Of a stretch of 64,000 nt of DNA, positions 23,658 through 34,555 are shown piece after piece. Position 1 is the first letter of the stretch. The number at the start of each line of letters is the position of its first letter. A program made the translations under genes and the position numbers. The stretch comes from Acholoe squamosa (taxonomy: Eukaryota; Annelida; Polychaeta; Phyllodocida; Polynoidae): the NCBI GenBank assembly GCA_949317995.1, contig OX439038.1:2436001-2500000 (forward strand). The letters run 5' to 3'. Below the pieces are notes generated by a model. It saw nothing but the letters and a program-made list of their open reading frames with translations. It was not told the DNA's origin and made no database searches.

Positions 23658-25369
23658 TTTGAGGGTGTACGGACATGGTTTACAGTGACATGATATAGTT
23701 AACGAGTTGGTCAGCCTTCCTGGTGATGGGAACTTTTAGGTTAAGGTTCATTACACCTGTGGAATGGTGGCAGCAATGTTCCCCTCGCTTCTCGGCCTGG
23801 ACACTTGCAGTCACCAGCCTGTTTAGTTCTATAAGGTCAGGCCAGTTGGCTTGCAATCTTTAAAGAAACCTGTGCACCTAAGGCATGCATGCATGCCTCT
23901 CTGGCTTATCAAAATGCTTTGAACTTCCACTTACATTTCTTCTAATTGAAGTATTTGAGAAAATACCTCACAGTTTTATCTTTTAGTGTAATACCTCGAA
24001 CAGTGTTATGGTGAAATGTCCAGGTGACAGACATAGTAGTGAGCCTGTAGTACCCTCATTTCACCTGGCTTGCTCTATATATGCTACAGCTGTCCATGAT
24101 ACTGGGTGCTGCAGTGTTATGGGGTGAATGTAGGACAGGAGCCTCAGTAGGACTGGGTGTCTGTAGGAGTCAGAGGGTTGTTCTATACTATATGTGAAAG
24201 TCTCACACTACATCTGCCCATATATATCCAGTGTTAGGACACAATGACTGCACTCTGGCAGGTGCTCTTGTTACTAGTTAGTATTGGTGACCAAATTAAT
24301 ATTCCACTAAAACCAATATGTATACAGATAGTGAGATCTGCTTTCATATATAAGGCTTACTGTCAGGGACACCAATGTTTGTAAACAACACAGCATTTCC
24401 CAGTACTGACACTAGAGGGCTCCCTATTACCACACACTGTTGACATCTGGAGGTGCACTACATAACTACAGCTGGTAGGCAGAGAGCCTACCCTGTATCT
24501 TCACTGTAGATTAGCTCATAAAAGTAGATACCGATGACAATCTTCCTGCTTGAACATTTAAATTACGCATGTATCATACCGTAATACCATATGTGTGGTA
24601 TGTTCCTTGAAAATGAAGATTGTGTAATATAGAACAGTCACCAAAATTTGCACCAAGATTCGCCTTGTACGATTACATACATACATATTTTTCCTTATGT
24701 AAGGTGCACCTAAAATGCGAAGTATTACAGTAGTATATAGCCAAAGGTTTACGAGTATGGGGTCTGACTTAAGTTTATCCTCACCCTCAGTCAGACCCAA
24801 CATGATTGAACCTGTGCATCTATTTCATGCTATTTTGATCAGGAATGTTCAAAACTATTTCAAAATGGCATAAAATTAATAGTCTTTACATGTTTTATGG
24901 TCATTTTGGATGCTTCTACTGGCTGTGAGATACATACTAGGGTTATCTCATGGGGTGTGAGATATGAAGGTTCTAGGTTAATCCTATGGGGCGTCCATAT
25001 TCCACTGCTTCCAACATGAAATAAAGATATAGAATGGAGGTATAGGCATAGAGACATCAACAGAACAGGAACAAACATACCTGTTTGGTTTAATACTATA
25101 TTGTTTTCATGACAGTCACCAAAGTTTTTCCAAGTATTTACATGGCAAAGTTTTCAATATAATCATGTTGTCACTTCAAATGTGTAGAATGGGACAACAA
25201 TATTGGCACTGTTGCCACTCACAGAATGGTTTATTATATGCATTTTCCATTTAAATTGAAATCATATTTTAAGACACTTTGGGGCATATTTCTAGTAAAA
25301 CCTAACTTATTATAGAACACTTTCTAATGTCCCCAATGTAATCATCATTGTAATCATTTTTGCCACAGT
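23658..25369. other. Non-coding stretch between genes B and C
   Basis: No gene supported. The last 130 bases (25240-25369) are the 3' flank of gene C and match the sequence on the right side of Gypsy-2 at 56471-56580 (AAAGTGTTCTATAAT, CCCAAAGTGTCTTAAAATAT). Confidence 0.5.
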
Positions 25370-26340
25370 TCAGAGTTCATGACAGAGGATGTAGCATTTC
25401 AGTGCTGGTGACACAGAGAGGGTCCTTATCACTGAGGGGGAGAGGGACACAAGACTCTCACGGACACAAACACAGCAATACCACTGTAATGTCTTAGGGT
25501 CAATTAGAAAATTCAGAATTCTTGCAGTCATTCTCAAAATTTGATTCCAACTTTCTTTTTCTTTATTAGCTAGTTCGGGCTCCTTGGGGTAGATGTCTAG
25601 GAACGTGTTACTAAACTCTCTGAGGTGTGCCATCTTTTCCTGTTTGTCCAAGGGAAAGATACTTTTCTCGTCAAACCAACATATTGACTTCTCTGCATCT
25701 GCAATATTTTCATATATGTTGATCACCCTGAAAAGAATCATACCATGAGCTGCAGAATCCCTTTGTTGTAGATAGTCTATGATGTCCAACTTCAGCTCAT
25801 CCAGATAGCATCTGAGGCTATTTGTGGGTTTGACGCCAACCTGGAGAAGTATTTCCAATAGGGGTAGTTTGTATACTTGTAGACTTCTAACCTCCTCATG
25901 GTCAATCCCAAACCTAAAATCTATGGAGTAATAAAAAAATACTGGAGCAAATGTTATTCTGCATGACACCCCATGCCTCAACAACCATTGGATATTGTCG
26001 ATGGGACGTTCTCTGTAACTAGCAAACTTCAAGACACTTTCTTTCACAATGGTGAACTTATTAGTACTCCCTTTATAATCTCTTCTGTTAATGGACCTCT
26101 CTATACTAATACCATATGTAAACAAAACGTCTAGGAGTTCTTGGATGAATTCTCCTGCGCTCAGATATGCGCTGAACAGTTTTTGCATTTCCTCATCAAT
26201 ATCTATTCCATTTTTTTTCTGGCTTTGTTCAAACATTTATCAAAAACCTCTGTGCTCTTCCACCAATTTTCCACCACAACAACATATCATATCTTTGCCC
26301 CATGTAAAAGCCCCTTCATCAAGAAGCTTCAATAGATAGG
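25370..26340 (-). pseudogene. ASB-like gene C, 5'-truncated
   Basis: An open frame of 288 residues covers the C-terminal half of the family: WLLRHGVSC, VYKLPLLEILLQVGVKP, MAHLREFSNTFLDIYP, BC box TLQWYCCVCV and the end LKCYILCHEL. About 30 more codons (KLLDEGAFTWGKDM) can be read upstream, but stops separate them. Homology then ends a few bases before the foldback element that begins near 26365. The first ankyrin region and N-terminus present in A and B are missing. It is probably a truncated copy, but the SOCS half is intact and could act as a separate short protein or as a 3' exon. Confidence 0.65.
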
Positions 26341-26364
26341 AGGTGAAACTCAGAGCTTTACCTA

Positions 26365-28610
26365 TGGACACAGTGTAACAGCCCCCCCCTCTACCCCCCT
26401 TCAAAGTAGGCCTCCTTTTGTGTTCAGTATTAAGTCCTATGTAGGATAAGGGGGTTTATAGAGATGTCAGTAATCTTTATCAGAGTGATATCAAATGGAA
26501 ACAAGGGGCCACCTATACCAGAAAATCCTGCTGAATCCAGAATTTGTGATCTTGATTCTCAAAATTTGACCAAAGGTACCTAAAAAGGAGGTTCGATGAT
26601 GAGAATATTTTAAAAATGTACAAAAGTTATATTGAAAATGATTGGAACTATTTATAGATGCAACATGCTAATCAAAGTCAATACCTGAATCTACATATCC
26701 TAATGTGTGCCTATCTCAACCTGACAAGTACTCTACCTGTGTATGGCTCTGCCTCTCCCACATACTGCCTATATCTTAGTCTACCTATCACTCATACTAC
26801 CTATCCCTTGAAGCATCCAGAGTTTAATTAGGTTTTCTCTCAAATGGCTTAAAGGATTAAAGTTTACCCTTCACCTTTGTACCTAACTTTCTCTGTACAT
26901 TCTTACCATTAGTCTACCTATCCTCAATCTGCCTATCATTCACTTTACCTATCCCTCATGGTGACTATCCCCCAACTCTTCATATCCCTCATGTTTGACT
27001 GGCACATCTGTGATATTACCTAGCACCAATGTATCTTTTGAATATGCTCACCTTACAAGGTACCCTCTGTACATATCTCTTAAACTGTTTATTACCTATC
27101 CTCCTTGCTACCCATCCTCTTCAATACCTATCCCTCAAGCTCACTTTATAGCTTTCCTACCTATCACTGCTTGATCAGCTGGGATAGCTCACAACCAACC
27201 TTCATTTTGATCTCTTAGTCAACCTATCCCCTAAGGAACAAATTTAACAGTCTACCTCACACATACATCTACCTATCACTCATGCTATATATCATTGAGG
27301 TTACCTATCCTTGAGGCTGCCTATCCTTCATGGTATATAGCCCTCAGTTTTTTAACTTCTCAAGTGGGATAGCATGAATGATATGCAGCATGAAGGATAG
27401 TAAGAGGGGAATAAACAAAATACATGTAGGATAGGAAGTTAGCTAGTCTACTGATAGCCATGGTGAGGCATTTTAGAAAAGCATGATAATTCAATGGCCT
27501 GAGGGATATGTAAGGTAAACATGAGTGATATGCAGATTTGAGGATAGGTACAATGAGCGATAGGTATATTTCACAAGGCATAGACTATAAGAGCTACTAT
27601 AAAGGTAGAAAGAATAGCATACAAGGTGAGAGATACATAGATAGCTGGTTAGGTAGGCAGAGGGCTATATACCATGAAGGATAGGCAGCCTGAAGGATAT
27701 ATAGCATGAGTGATCAGTAGATGTATGCTTGAGGTAGACTGTTGGATTTGTTCTTTAGGGGATAGAGATCATAACAAAGGTTGGATGTGAGCTATCCCAG
27801 CTGATCAAGCTGTGATAGGCAGGAAAGCTATAAAGTGAGCTTGATGGATAGGTATTGAAGAGGATGGGTAGCAAGGAGGATAGGTAATAAACAGTTTAAG
27901 AGATAGGTACAGAGGGTACCTTGTAAGGTGAGCATATTCAAAAGATACATTGTTGCTAGGTAATATCACAGATGTGCCAGTCAAATATGAGGGATGTGCA
28001 GATTTGGGGGATAGTCACCATGAGGGATAGGTAAAGTGAATGATAGGCAGATTGAGGATAGGTAGACTAATGGTAAGAATGTACAGAGAAAATTAGGTAC
28101 AAAGGTGAGGGGTAAACTTTAATCCTTTAAGCCATGTGAGGGAAAACCTAATTAAACTCTAGATGTTTCAGGGGATAGGTAGTATGAGTGATAGGCAGAC
28201 TAAGGGATAGGCAGTATGTGGGAGAGGTAGAGCCATACGCAAGCAGAGTACTTGTCAGGTTCGGAAAGGCAAACATTGGGATATGTAGATTAAGGTACTG
28301 ATTTTGATTAGCATGTTGCATCTATAAAAAGTTCCAATCATTTTCAATATAACTTTTGTACATTTTTAAAATATTCTCATCATCAAACCTCATTTTTAGG
28401 TACCTTTGGCCAAATTTTGAGAATCAAGACCACAAATTTTGGATTCAGCAGGATTTTCTGGTATAGGTGGCCCCTTGTTTCCATTTGATATCACTCTGAT
28501 AAAGATTCCTGACATCTCTATAAACCCCCTTATCCTACATAGGACTCAATACTGAATACAAAAGGGAGCCTACTTTGAAGGGGGGGTAGAGGGGGGTGGC
28601 TTGCACTATA
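26365..28610. mobile_element. Foldback element with ~0.95-1 kb inverted arms
   Basis: The left arm (26365-27347) and right arm (27660-28610) are inverted copies, at a high identity, around a ~310-bp spacer. The outer ends read CAGTGTAACAGCC and, inverted, TAGTGCAAGCCACC, followed by CCCCTCTACCCCCC and CTTCAAAGTAGG. The inner arms and spacer consist of degenerate 15-20-bp units of the form (C)TACCTATCCCTCAT, in opposite orientation in the two arms. Long arms made of short tandem units are typical of Foldback elements (including TU elements of sea urchins). No protein is encoded. The left end abuts truncated gene C. Confidence 0.85.
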
Positions 28611-28789
28611 GGACTCTATGGAGTAACATATCCTAGGGAACCTATACTATTCTTGCCTTCATACATCTTAACAACAGTTGTTTTAGGTATTGATAGTGAT
28701 GCTGGTCTTCCTATTCTTATGTAATCCAGGCCTAATATATGCACAGGGTGCAAGTGAGGAATTATCAACAGTCCTTCACCCACTGATGA

Positions 28790-28846
<57 letters not shown>
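28519..28846. repeat. Left copy of a ~330-bp segment flanking the PAT/Ngaro-type element
   Basis: Identical by eye (apart from microsatellite length) to 33515-33848. It contains the last ~90 bp of the foldback right arm, about 170 bp of unique sequence (with CCTAGGGAACCTATACTATT) and a terminal (AT)n tract. Confidence 0.9.
28788..28846. repeat. (AT)n microsatellite
   Basis: About 29 AT units immediately left of the PAT/Ngaro-type element; a second tract of similar size sits at 33788-33848 in the duplicated flank. Confidence 0.95.
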
Positions 28847-28848
<2 letters not shown>

Positions 28849-29053
28849 AACTATATACACTCGTGTATATATATATAATTAGCCGCGAACGGTTAGGGAC
28901 TATTTGCAGCGCGCATTGGTATCTATGAGGTCATAGTATGACGTCATGGTAAATAACTCCTCCAGTATATAAGGGGTGGGTTCAAAGTAACCGTCAATTG
29001 GCGAGTCTCACCTGTACAGGTAACACCACGCTGGGTGTTTCCTTGATTTTTAA
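28847..29053 (+). repeat. A1 repeat of YR-1
   Basis: First of two direct 207-bp repeats; starts GGAACTATATACACTCGTG and ends CCTTGATTTTTAA. It contains TATATAAGGGG near 28970, a likely TATA box, and GTCATAGTATGACGTCATGG, a half-palindromic CRE-like block. The gag-like gene starts just downstream. Confidence 0.9.
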
Positions 29054-29090
29054 CGGTTTTTCTTGGTTGATACTTGATTTTTGGATCAAG

Positions 29091-30116
29091 ATGGGGAGGA
29101 AATCAACTAGAAGTACTACTACTTCTAAAAAATCGGCCAAATCGGCGAAGAAAACGGTGAAATCGGCCAATTTAGGACTTTCGAGTGAGTTGGATTCGTC
29201 TTTTGTGGATCGGAGATCTACATCGCCCCACCATGCTAAGGGGTTGGATGACAATCAATTCACTGACCAGACGAGTAGGATCGACCTGTTGGAGGGCGAG
29301 TTGTGCACCATCAAGAATCTACTACAGGATTTGGTTGCTGGAGAGGACAAGAAAGACGAGACGAAATCTACCAAGGGGGCGTGGCACAATACACGTGCGA
29401 ATGTTTGTCAACGGCCCGTGACGTCATCGCACCGAGAGCGCAGCCGCGTATCCAGGCAGCGGTCTCCCAGCGTCCTTAGCGACGGTTCGAAATGGGACGA
29501 AGTCGTGTATCGTGGTCGTCGCCGGACATCTAAATCATCGTTTTCTACTCGTCACAGACCTCGGTCGTCTTCGGGAGGGTCGTCAATAGATTCCACTACG
29601 TCCAGGCTTCACACCAATACCAAATGTGGTGAGTTTGACCATGAAATGTATGTAAAAAAACGGGAGAAGATCGATACCGTTGAGAAATTGGTGCTAATCA
29701 ATTTGAATTTTGTCTTAGATTATTACAAGGACAACAGTGATGTAGAAGGCATGTTAAAGCATCTCCAGGTTCTGGTTGAAAAGGCTGGTACAAGGATGTA
29801 TACGGTAGCAGCCCTGTTGGCATATGATAAATCAGTTAGAACTAGGGCAAATAAGGATGGGATAGAAGCCTTTGGTGTTATAGACAATTCAGATATTCTG
29901 AGACACTTATCATATGATGGTACTGTTCAGGCACAGAAAGCATACACTACCAAGGCTAGGAATGGTATCAAACAAAAGGTCTCAAATAATTCTTGCTATG
30001 CCTTTAATAGGGCAGAAGGTTGTGTAAGGGACCCCTGCAAGTATAGACATATTTGCAGTGCCTGCAGTTCCTCTGGTCATAGTAAAACTGAATGCCAGAA
30101 GGCCAGGAGTGAATAG
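29091..30116 (+). CDS. Gag-like protein of YR-1
   Basis: 341 residues from the ATG at 29091; the frame is open further upstream into A1, but only through a TTG. The N-terminus is basic and Ser/Lys-rich (KSTRSTTTSKKSAKSAKK), followed by a coiled-coil-like segment and an RS/RG-rich region. A helical domain lies around residues 185-300. A C-terminal Cys/His region includes a canonical CX2CX4HX4C zinc knuckle (CSACSSSGHSKTEC), preceded by further Cys/His residues. It would bind element RNA and form the particle. Confidence 0.75.
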   Translation: MGRKSTRSTTTSKKSAKSAKKTVKSANLGLSSELDSSFVDRRSTSPHHAKGLDDNQFTDQTSRIDLLEGELCTIKNLLQDLVAGEDKKDETKSTKGAWHNTRANVCQRPVTSSHRERSRVSRQRSPSVLSDGSKWDEVVYRGRRRTSKSSFSTRHRPRSSSGGSSIDSTTSRLHTNTKCGEFDHEMYVKKREKIDTVEKLVLINLNFVLDYYKDNSDVEGMLKHLQVLVEKAGTRMYTVAALLAYDKSVRTRANKDGIEAFGVIDNSDILRHLSYDGTVQAQKAYTTKARNGIKQKVSNNSCYAFNRAEGCVRDPCKYRHICSACSSSGHSKTECQKARSE

Positions 30117-30164
30117 GAAACTGCAGGTGATCGATATCCCATAGATGGTAATGATATTTGTTTG

Positions 30165-32090
30165 ATGCCGGACCAAGTTATGGTAGGTTTGGTAGATATC
30201 GACTCGCCCTCACAAACTCCAGTACAGGAGGTGAATGATACGGAGATGGTTAAGGATTGTATTCTTTCAACTGAATCCGTAGCAGAACAAAGTATTTTCA
30301 AAGAATTTAGTTCGTTGGAAAATAATATAGATGTTATTGGTTATAACCTAATACAGGTTGGTATTGAACCGCTTTTTACGGTTAGTGTCACAGGTTTACC
30401 CGGCATCAGGGTATATGACAAGTGTATAGAAGGTACATGTACATGTGTTCATTATATCAATGGAAAAAATTCCCAAATTTTACCTTGCAGAGTTGCCTCA
30501 TTCTTAACCCAGAAAGGTATTATTAATGTAAATGACAAGGAGGCGCTATTCTTATGGCAGGGTTTTGTTGAGGGGTTCAGGATAGTGGATCCTGACTGCA
30601 TCACTTCTTATGATTGCAGAAATTATAAGTCAATCCTCGAGGGAAAATTCTATAATGAGTACTGTGGTATATTGTTAGATGAACTAGAAGCTGGTCTAGT
30701 CTCTAAAAGTGTAGATAAACCCCGTTGTATCCATGCCCTAGGTGGTGTAGAAAAATCAAATGGCAAGTTAAGACCCATAACTGACTGTAGTATGCCTGAT
30801 AAAATATCTATTAATAATTTTATGGATACTACTAGCTCGACATTTTCTTATAATAATATTAGCACGGTGACTGCTCAATTGAATAAGAACGATTTCATGA
30901 GTGTGGTGGATTTAAAGTCAGCATATAGGTCTATAAATGTGTATGCACCTCACACGACCATGCAAGGTTTCAGATGGGATTTTGGGCATGGTGAGGATTA
31001 TTATGTAAGCAACAGGTTAACTTTTGGCCTGAAATGTGCCCCGTATATTTTTAATAAAATCTCTGATTTTATTGTGGAGGTGGCAAAATTCTACGGTGTA
31101 GAAAAAATTGTAAATTATCTGGACGACTTTATCATAATTGCTAATACTTATGATGAGTGTCTTAGACAGAGGAATTTATTAATGGAGTGTATGGCGTACA
31201 TGGGTTTTGTAGTATCCAAAGAAAAGGTGACCGATCCGTCTCAATTTTGTAAATTCTTAGGCATTAACATAGATTCAGTTAAGTTGGAACTGTCTTTGCC
31301 TGTTGAAAAGGTTGAAAAAATGGAAAATCTCTTATTAGATAATGTTAATAAGAAATTTATTTCCAAAAAGAACTTAGAGAGAATAGGTGGTTTAATGTCT
31401 TTCTGCTCGCAGGTGGTTAAGGGTGGTAGAACTTTTAGTAGGCGAATTTTCGATCTCTGTGCTCGGGCCAGACCCGGTGGTTATATTAGGGTATCAGCTT
31501 GCACTCGCCAAGACATTGAATGGTGGTTGGAATTTTGTAGAGTTTTTAACTGTAAGAGGTTAATTCTAAATGATGTTATTGATACACCTATGTACTCTGA
31601 TTCGTCTATTAAGGGCTTTGGAGCATGGATGGGGAATGATTATTTATATGGTGACTGGACATCTCATGATAAATTCAACCTAGGCTCAGGTCATTTTTCC
31701 CTCCCTCCAATATTGGATGTTCTAAAAAATCATCATAGAAATATAAATGTATACGAGTTATATCCAGTCATGGTTGGTTTAAAACGTTGGATTTCTAGTT
31801 ATAAAAATAGAAGAATACACTGTATTACTGATAATATGCAAGTTCTAGCTATGATAAATACCGGTAGGTCAAAAAATAAGCTTTGTATGGAATGGCTTAG
31901 AGAGATTTTTTGGCTTTGTTTCCTCAACAATGTGGAGGACCAACTATCTAGACTTGCTTACAAGGGTGTTCTGGACAAATGTGTAAACTCTCTTCTTGAA
32001 AATGATATGTGTTGCTTTAATTCCAGAATGGAGAAGGTTACAAAAAAGAAAAGAGTGTCTTTTAGCGAAGGGTGTGTCAGAGAACACTAG
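30165..32090 (+). CDS. Reverse transcriptase/RNase H of YR-1
   Basis: 641 residues from the ATG at 30165. RT motifs: GKLRPITDCS around residue 205, SVVDLKSAYRSI around 245 (first catalytic Asp), FGLKCAP around 285 and YLDDFIIIA around 320 (catalytic Asp pair). RNase H follows, with YSDSSIKGFGAWMG around 475-490 and ITDNMQVLAMINTG around 560. This RT/RNase H without integrase or aspartic protease, in DIRS order, separates it from Gypsy. The 3' end overlaps the recombinase gene in another frame. Confidence 0.88.
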   Translation: MPDQVMVGLVDIDSPSQTPVQEVNDTEMVKDCILSTESVAEQSIFKEFSSLENNIDVIGYNLIQVGIEPLFTVSVTGLPGIRVYDKCIEGTCTCVHYINGKNSQILPCRVASFLTQKGIINVNDKEALFLWQGFVEGFRIVDPDCITSYDCRNYKSILEGKFYNEYCGILLDELEAGLVSKSVDKPRCIHALGGVEKSNGKLRPITDCSMPDKISINNFMDTTSSTFSYNNISTVTAQLNKNDFMSVVDLKSAYRSINVYAPHTTMQGFRWDFGHGEDYYVSNRLTFGLKCAPYIFNKISDFIVEVAKFYGVEKIVNYLDDFIIIANTYDECLRQRNLLMECMAYMGFVVSKEKVTDPSQFCKFLGINIDSVKLELSLPVEKVEKMENLLLDNVNKKFISKKNLERIGGLMSFCSQVVKGGRTFSRRIFDLCARARPGGYIRVSACTRQDIEWWLEFCRVFNCKRLILNDVIDTPMYSDSSIKGFGAWMGNDYLYGDWTSHDKFNLGSGHFSLPPILDVLKNHHRNINVYELYPVMVGLKRWISSYKNRRIHCITDNMQVLAMINTGRSKNKLCMEWLREIFWLCFLNNVEDQLSRLAYKGVLDKCVNSLLENDMCCFNSRMEKVTKKKRVSFSEGCVREH

Positions 32091-32949
32091 GAGAGCAAGG
32101 AACCAACAACTTAAAAGGTACAAAAAATTTTGTAATAAATTTAATTTACCTAAATTTCCTTGTTCTCCCTCTCAGGCTGCTACATATGCAGTATATTTAT
32201 CTTATTGTATGAAACCTTCTTCTGTAAGAAATTATTTATCATCCATTTGGTATCATCAAAAACTTAGAGGTGGCTTAGACCATAGCAGTAATTTCATGCT
32301 AAAAAAGGTGTTGGATGGTATTGATAGAAATTATGCTGTGCCTGCTAGGGTTACTCACCCATTGAGTCCAAAAGAAATGTTATGTATTAGATCGTATTTG
32401 GATCTCTCCAACAGGGCTGACTTGAAGTTTTGGTTAGCTATTCTCTTATGTTTTAGAGGTGTCCTCAGAATAGGACATGTTGTATCTTCTCCTCATACAC
32501 TACGGGTAGGTGATGTAAAAATGTTTAAAAGTTATGCTAGCCTTCGCATCAGAACCTCAAAGACCGACCAGCTTGGTGGCCATTCTTTTAATATATATTT
32601 ATGTAGGGATGATACTTCACTGTTATGTCCTTGTGAAGACTTAGGAAAATTGTGCACAGGTAGGGGTGCAAGTGAGTTGTTATTCAAAATTAATGGTGTT
32701 CCTCTACAGTACCAATATATTAATTCTAGGCTGAAATCTTTATCTATACGTGCTGGTATCAAAGGTTCAGTCTCCACTCACTCACTTAGGCATGGTGGTG
32801 CTACTATGTTAAAGGATGCAGGACTGAGTGTAGATTCCATTAAAAAGAAGGTAAATTGGAAATCTAATTCTGTTTTTACATATTTACATAATCATAAAAA
32901 TGAACTTTTAGAATTAGATAGACTTTGCCAATCTCAATTGCATTGTTGA
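32002..32949 (+). CDS. Tyrosine recombinase of YR-1
   Basis: 315 residues from the ATG at 32002, overlapping the RT gene by about 90 nt. An N-terminal SAM-like core-binding part (RRARNQQLKRYKKFCNKF, then PSSVRNYLSSI) is followed by the catalytic domain, with LCFRGVLRIGH around residue 155 (first Arg), HSLRHGGAT around 260 (His-x-x-Arg) and VFTYLHNH around 295 (nucleophile Tyr). The protein replaces integrase: it inserts a circular cDNA by site-specific-type recombination. Confidence 0.88.
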   Translation: MICVALIPEWRRLQKRKECLLAKGVSENTRRARNQQLKRYKKFCNKFNLPKFPCSPSQAATYAVYLSYCMKPSSVRNYLSSIWYHQKLRGGLDHSSNFMLKKVLDGIDRNYAVPARVTHPLSPKEMLCIRSYLDLSNRADLKFWLAILLCFRGVLRIGHVVSSPHTLRVGDVKMFKSYASLRIRTSKTDQLGGHSFNIYLCRDDTSLLCPCEDLGKLCTGRGASELLFKINGVPLQYQYINSRLKSLSIRAGIKGSVSTHSLRHGGATMLKDAGLSVDSIKKKVNWKSNSVFTYLHNHKNELLELDRLCQSQLHC

Positions 32950-32993
32950 TTGGTATGTGTTTGTTCACATGTGTTTGGCGTGTTTAGGTGTTT

Positions 32994-33514
32994 GGCATGT
33001 ATGGTGCTGATAGCCCCAAGGTCAGTAACCCACCAAACTCATGTGTCTGTGATATGATCATTTATATTACCACTGTTCATATATTATCATCTCTGTTATC
33101 TTCACTACTATCATCGTTATTACCGGTATTATCATTCCCTGGTAGCGAGATAACTTATGGAACTATATACACTCGTGTATATATATATAATTAGCAGCGA
33201 ACGGTTAGGGACTATTTGCAGCGCGCATTGGTATCTATGAGGTCATAGTATGACGTCATGGTAAATAACTCCTCCAGTATATAAGGGGCGGGTTCAAAGT
33301 AACCGTCAATTGGCGAGTCTCACCTGTACAGGTAACACCACGCTGGGTGTTTCCTTGATTTTTAAATTTTACTATTGTTAATACTATTGTTATTACTATT
33401 GTTATTACTGTACTATTGTTATTATATTATGCATTTTACTGACTATGCTTATTGTCAACTAGTTATTATAGTTGTTTTAATAAAGGCATGTATGGTGCTG
33501 ATAGCCCCAAGGTC
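32994..33514 (+). repeat. B1-A2-B2 repeat block of YR-1
   Basis: B1 (32994-33023) and B2 (33485-33514) are identical 30-bp copies beginning GGCATGTATGGTGCTGATAG and ending CCCCAAGGTC. A2 (33159-33365) repeats the left end of the element. The T-rich spacer between A2 and B2 holds repeated TACTATTGTTATTACTATTG blocks and AATAAA just before B2. Confidence 0.9.
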
Positions 33515-33785
33515 TATAAACCCCCTTATCCTACATAGGACTCAATACTGAATACAAAAGGGAGCCTACTTTGAAGGGGGGGTAGAGGGGGGTGGCTTGC
33601 ACTATAGGACTCTATGGAGTAACATATCCTAGGGAACCTATACTATTCTTGCCTTCATACATCTTAACAACAGTTGTTTTAGGTATTGATAGTGATGCTG
33701 GTCTTCCTATTCTTATGTAATCCAGGCCTAATATATGCACAGGGTGCAAGTGAGGAATTATCAACAGTCCTTCACCCACTGATGA

Positions 33786-33848
<63 letters not shown>
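33515..33848. repeat. Right copy of the ~330-bp segment flanking YR-1
   Basis: Direct copy of 28519-28846, including the end of the foldback arm and the (AT)n tract. The joint with B2 shares TCTATA with the original sequence at 28516-28521. Ordinary host sequence follows from 33849. Confidence 0.9.
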
Positions 33849-33850
<2 letters not shown>

Positions 33851-34334
33851 TGATGTCTATGTGGTGATGGTCTATGTCGTACAGGGGGGGGGCACTGACA
33901 GTGTGTTAAAACCCTCCATTATCAAGCTTTATCTTGCTTTAAAGCTTTGTTAAAGCTTTATCAAGCTTTAACTTAGCTCCTGGTAGGGCTATGTCTGCGC
34001 CCTTGATCAAACTCCAAGGGTCCCTATAGGGAATAGTACTGAGACTAGTGACAGTAGAATGGTGACTTAGACCCTTGTGTCTGCTGATGGTGTAATGGTG
34101 TCAGAGTGTGAGGCAGTCCTACGTGTGTCTGCTCCTAACCATTGCCTCTGCATCGCTGGAATCACTGGCCCTTGGTAGTTATCAAAGGTACCCGGTATTA
34201 AAATATTACCCACCCTGGTTACATAGATGCTGGTAACTATAATAAGCTGATTAATAGTAAATAACCAGAACAACAGTTTGCCGGAATAAGTACATAGAAT
34301 AACACCCAACAGCCCGCTAAACACAATGTAGGCA
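33849..34334. other. Non-coding stretch
   Basis: No gene; short AAGCTTTA repeats near 33925-33975. It should include the 3' end of YR-2, but no split repeats could be recognised. Confidence 0.4.
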
Positions 34335-34555
34335 CTACATTATAGCACTAAGAAAATTACATGGAGCCCTGTCCAATCGCAGTAGCTCAAAAGATGTCTG
34401 ATGAAGGTAGCGATAAACAGCGCTTGATTTCCAGCTACCTTTATGCATTATACTAGAAACTGGCATGCCTAGGATCTTCAGCATAGGTGAGCCCCCATGT
34501 CTGAACGAATGTGTACCAATCATGTCCACAGGTATGCCAAGTTTAACTCTTCAAC

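Larger units (their letters stand above)
28847..33514 (+). mobile_element. PAT/Ngaro-type (DIRS order) tyrosine-recombinase retrotransposon, YR-1
   Basis: About 4.67 kb with the split direct repeat layout of this group: A1 (28847-29053), three genes, B1 (32994-33023), A2 (33159-33365), B2 (33485-33514). A1 and A2 are 207 bp with only about two differences, so the copy is young. The genes are a gag-like protein with one zinc knuckle, RT/RNase H, and a tyrosine recombinase overlapping the RT gene. No methyltransferase domain is visible, which favours Ngaro over PAT. All three frames look whole. Such elements integrate by recombination of a circular DNA and normally leave no target duplication. 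Confidence 0.9.

Noticed and set aside
31996-32949. Phage or bacterial integrase as a sign of contamination or lateral transfer
   Set aside because: The recombinase sits in a complete PAT/Ngaro layout with RT/RNase H and split repeats, which is an ordinary animal retrotransposon gene.
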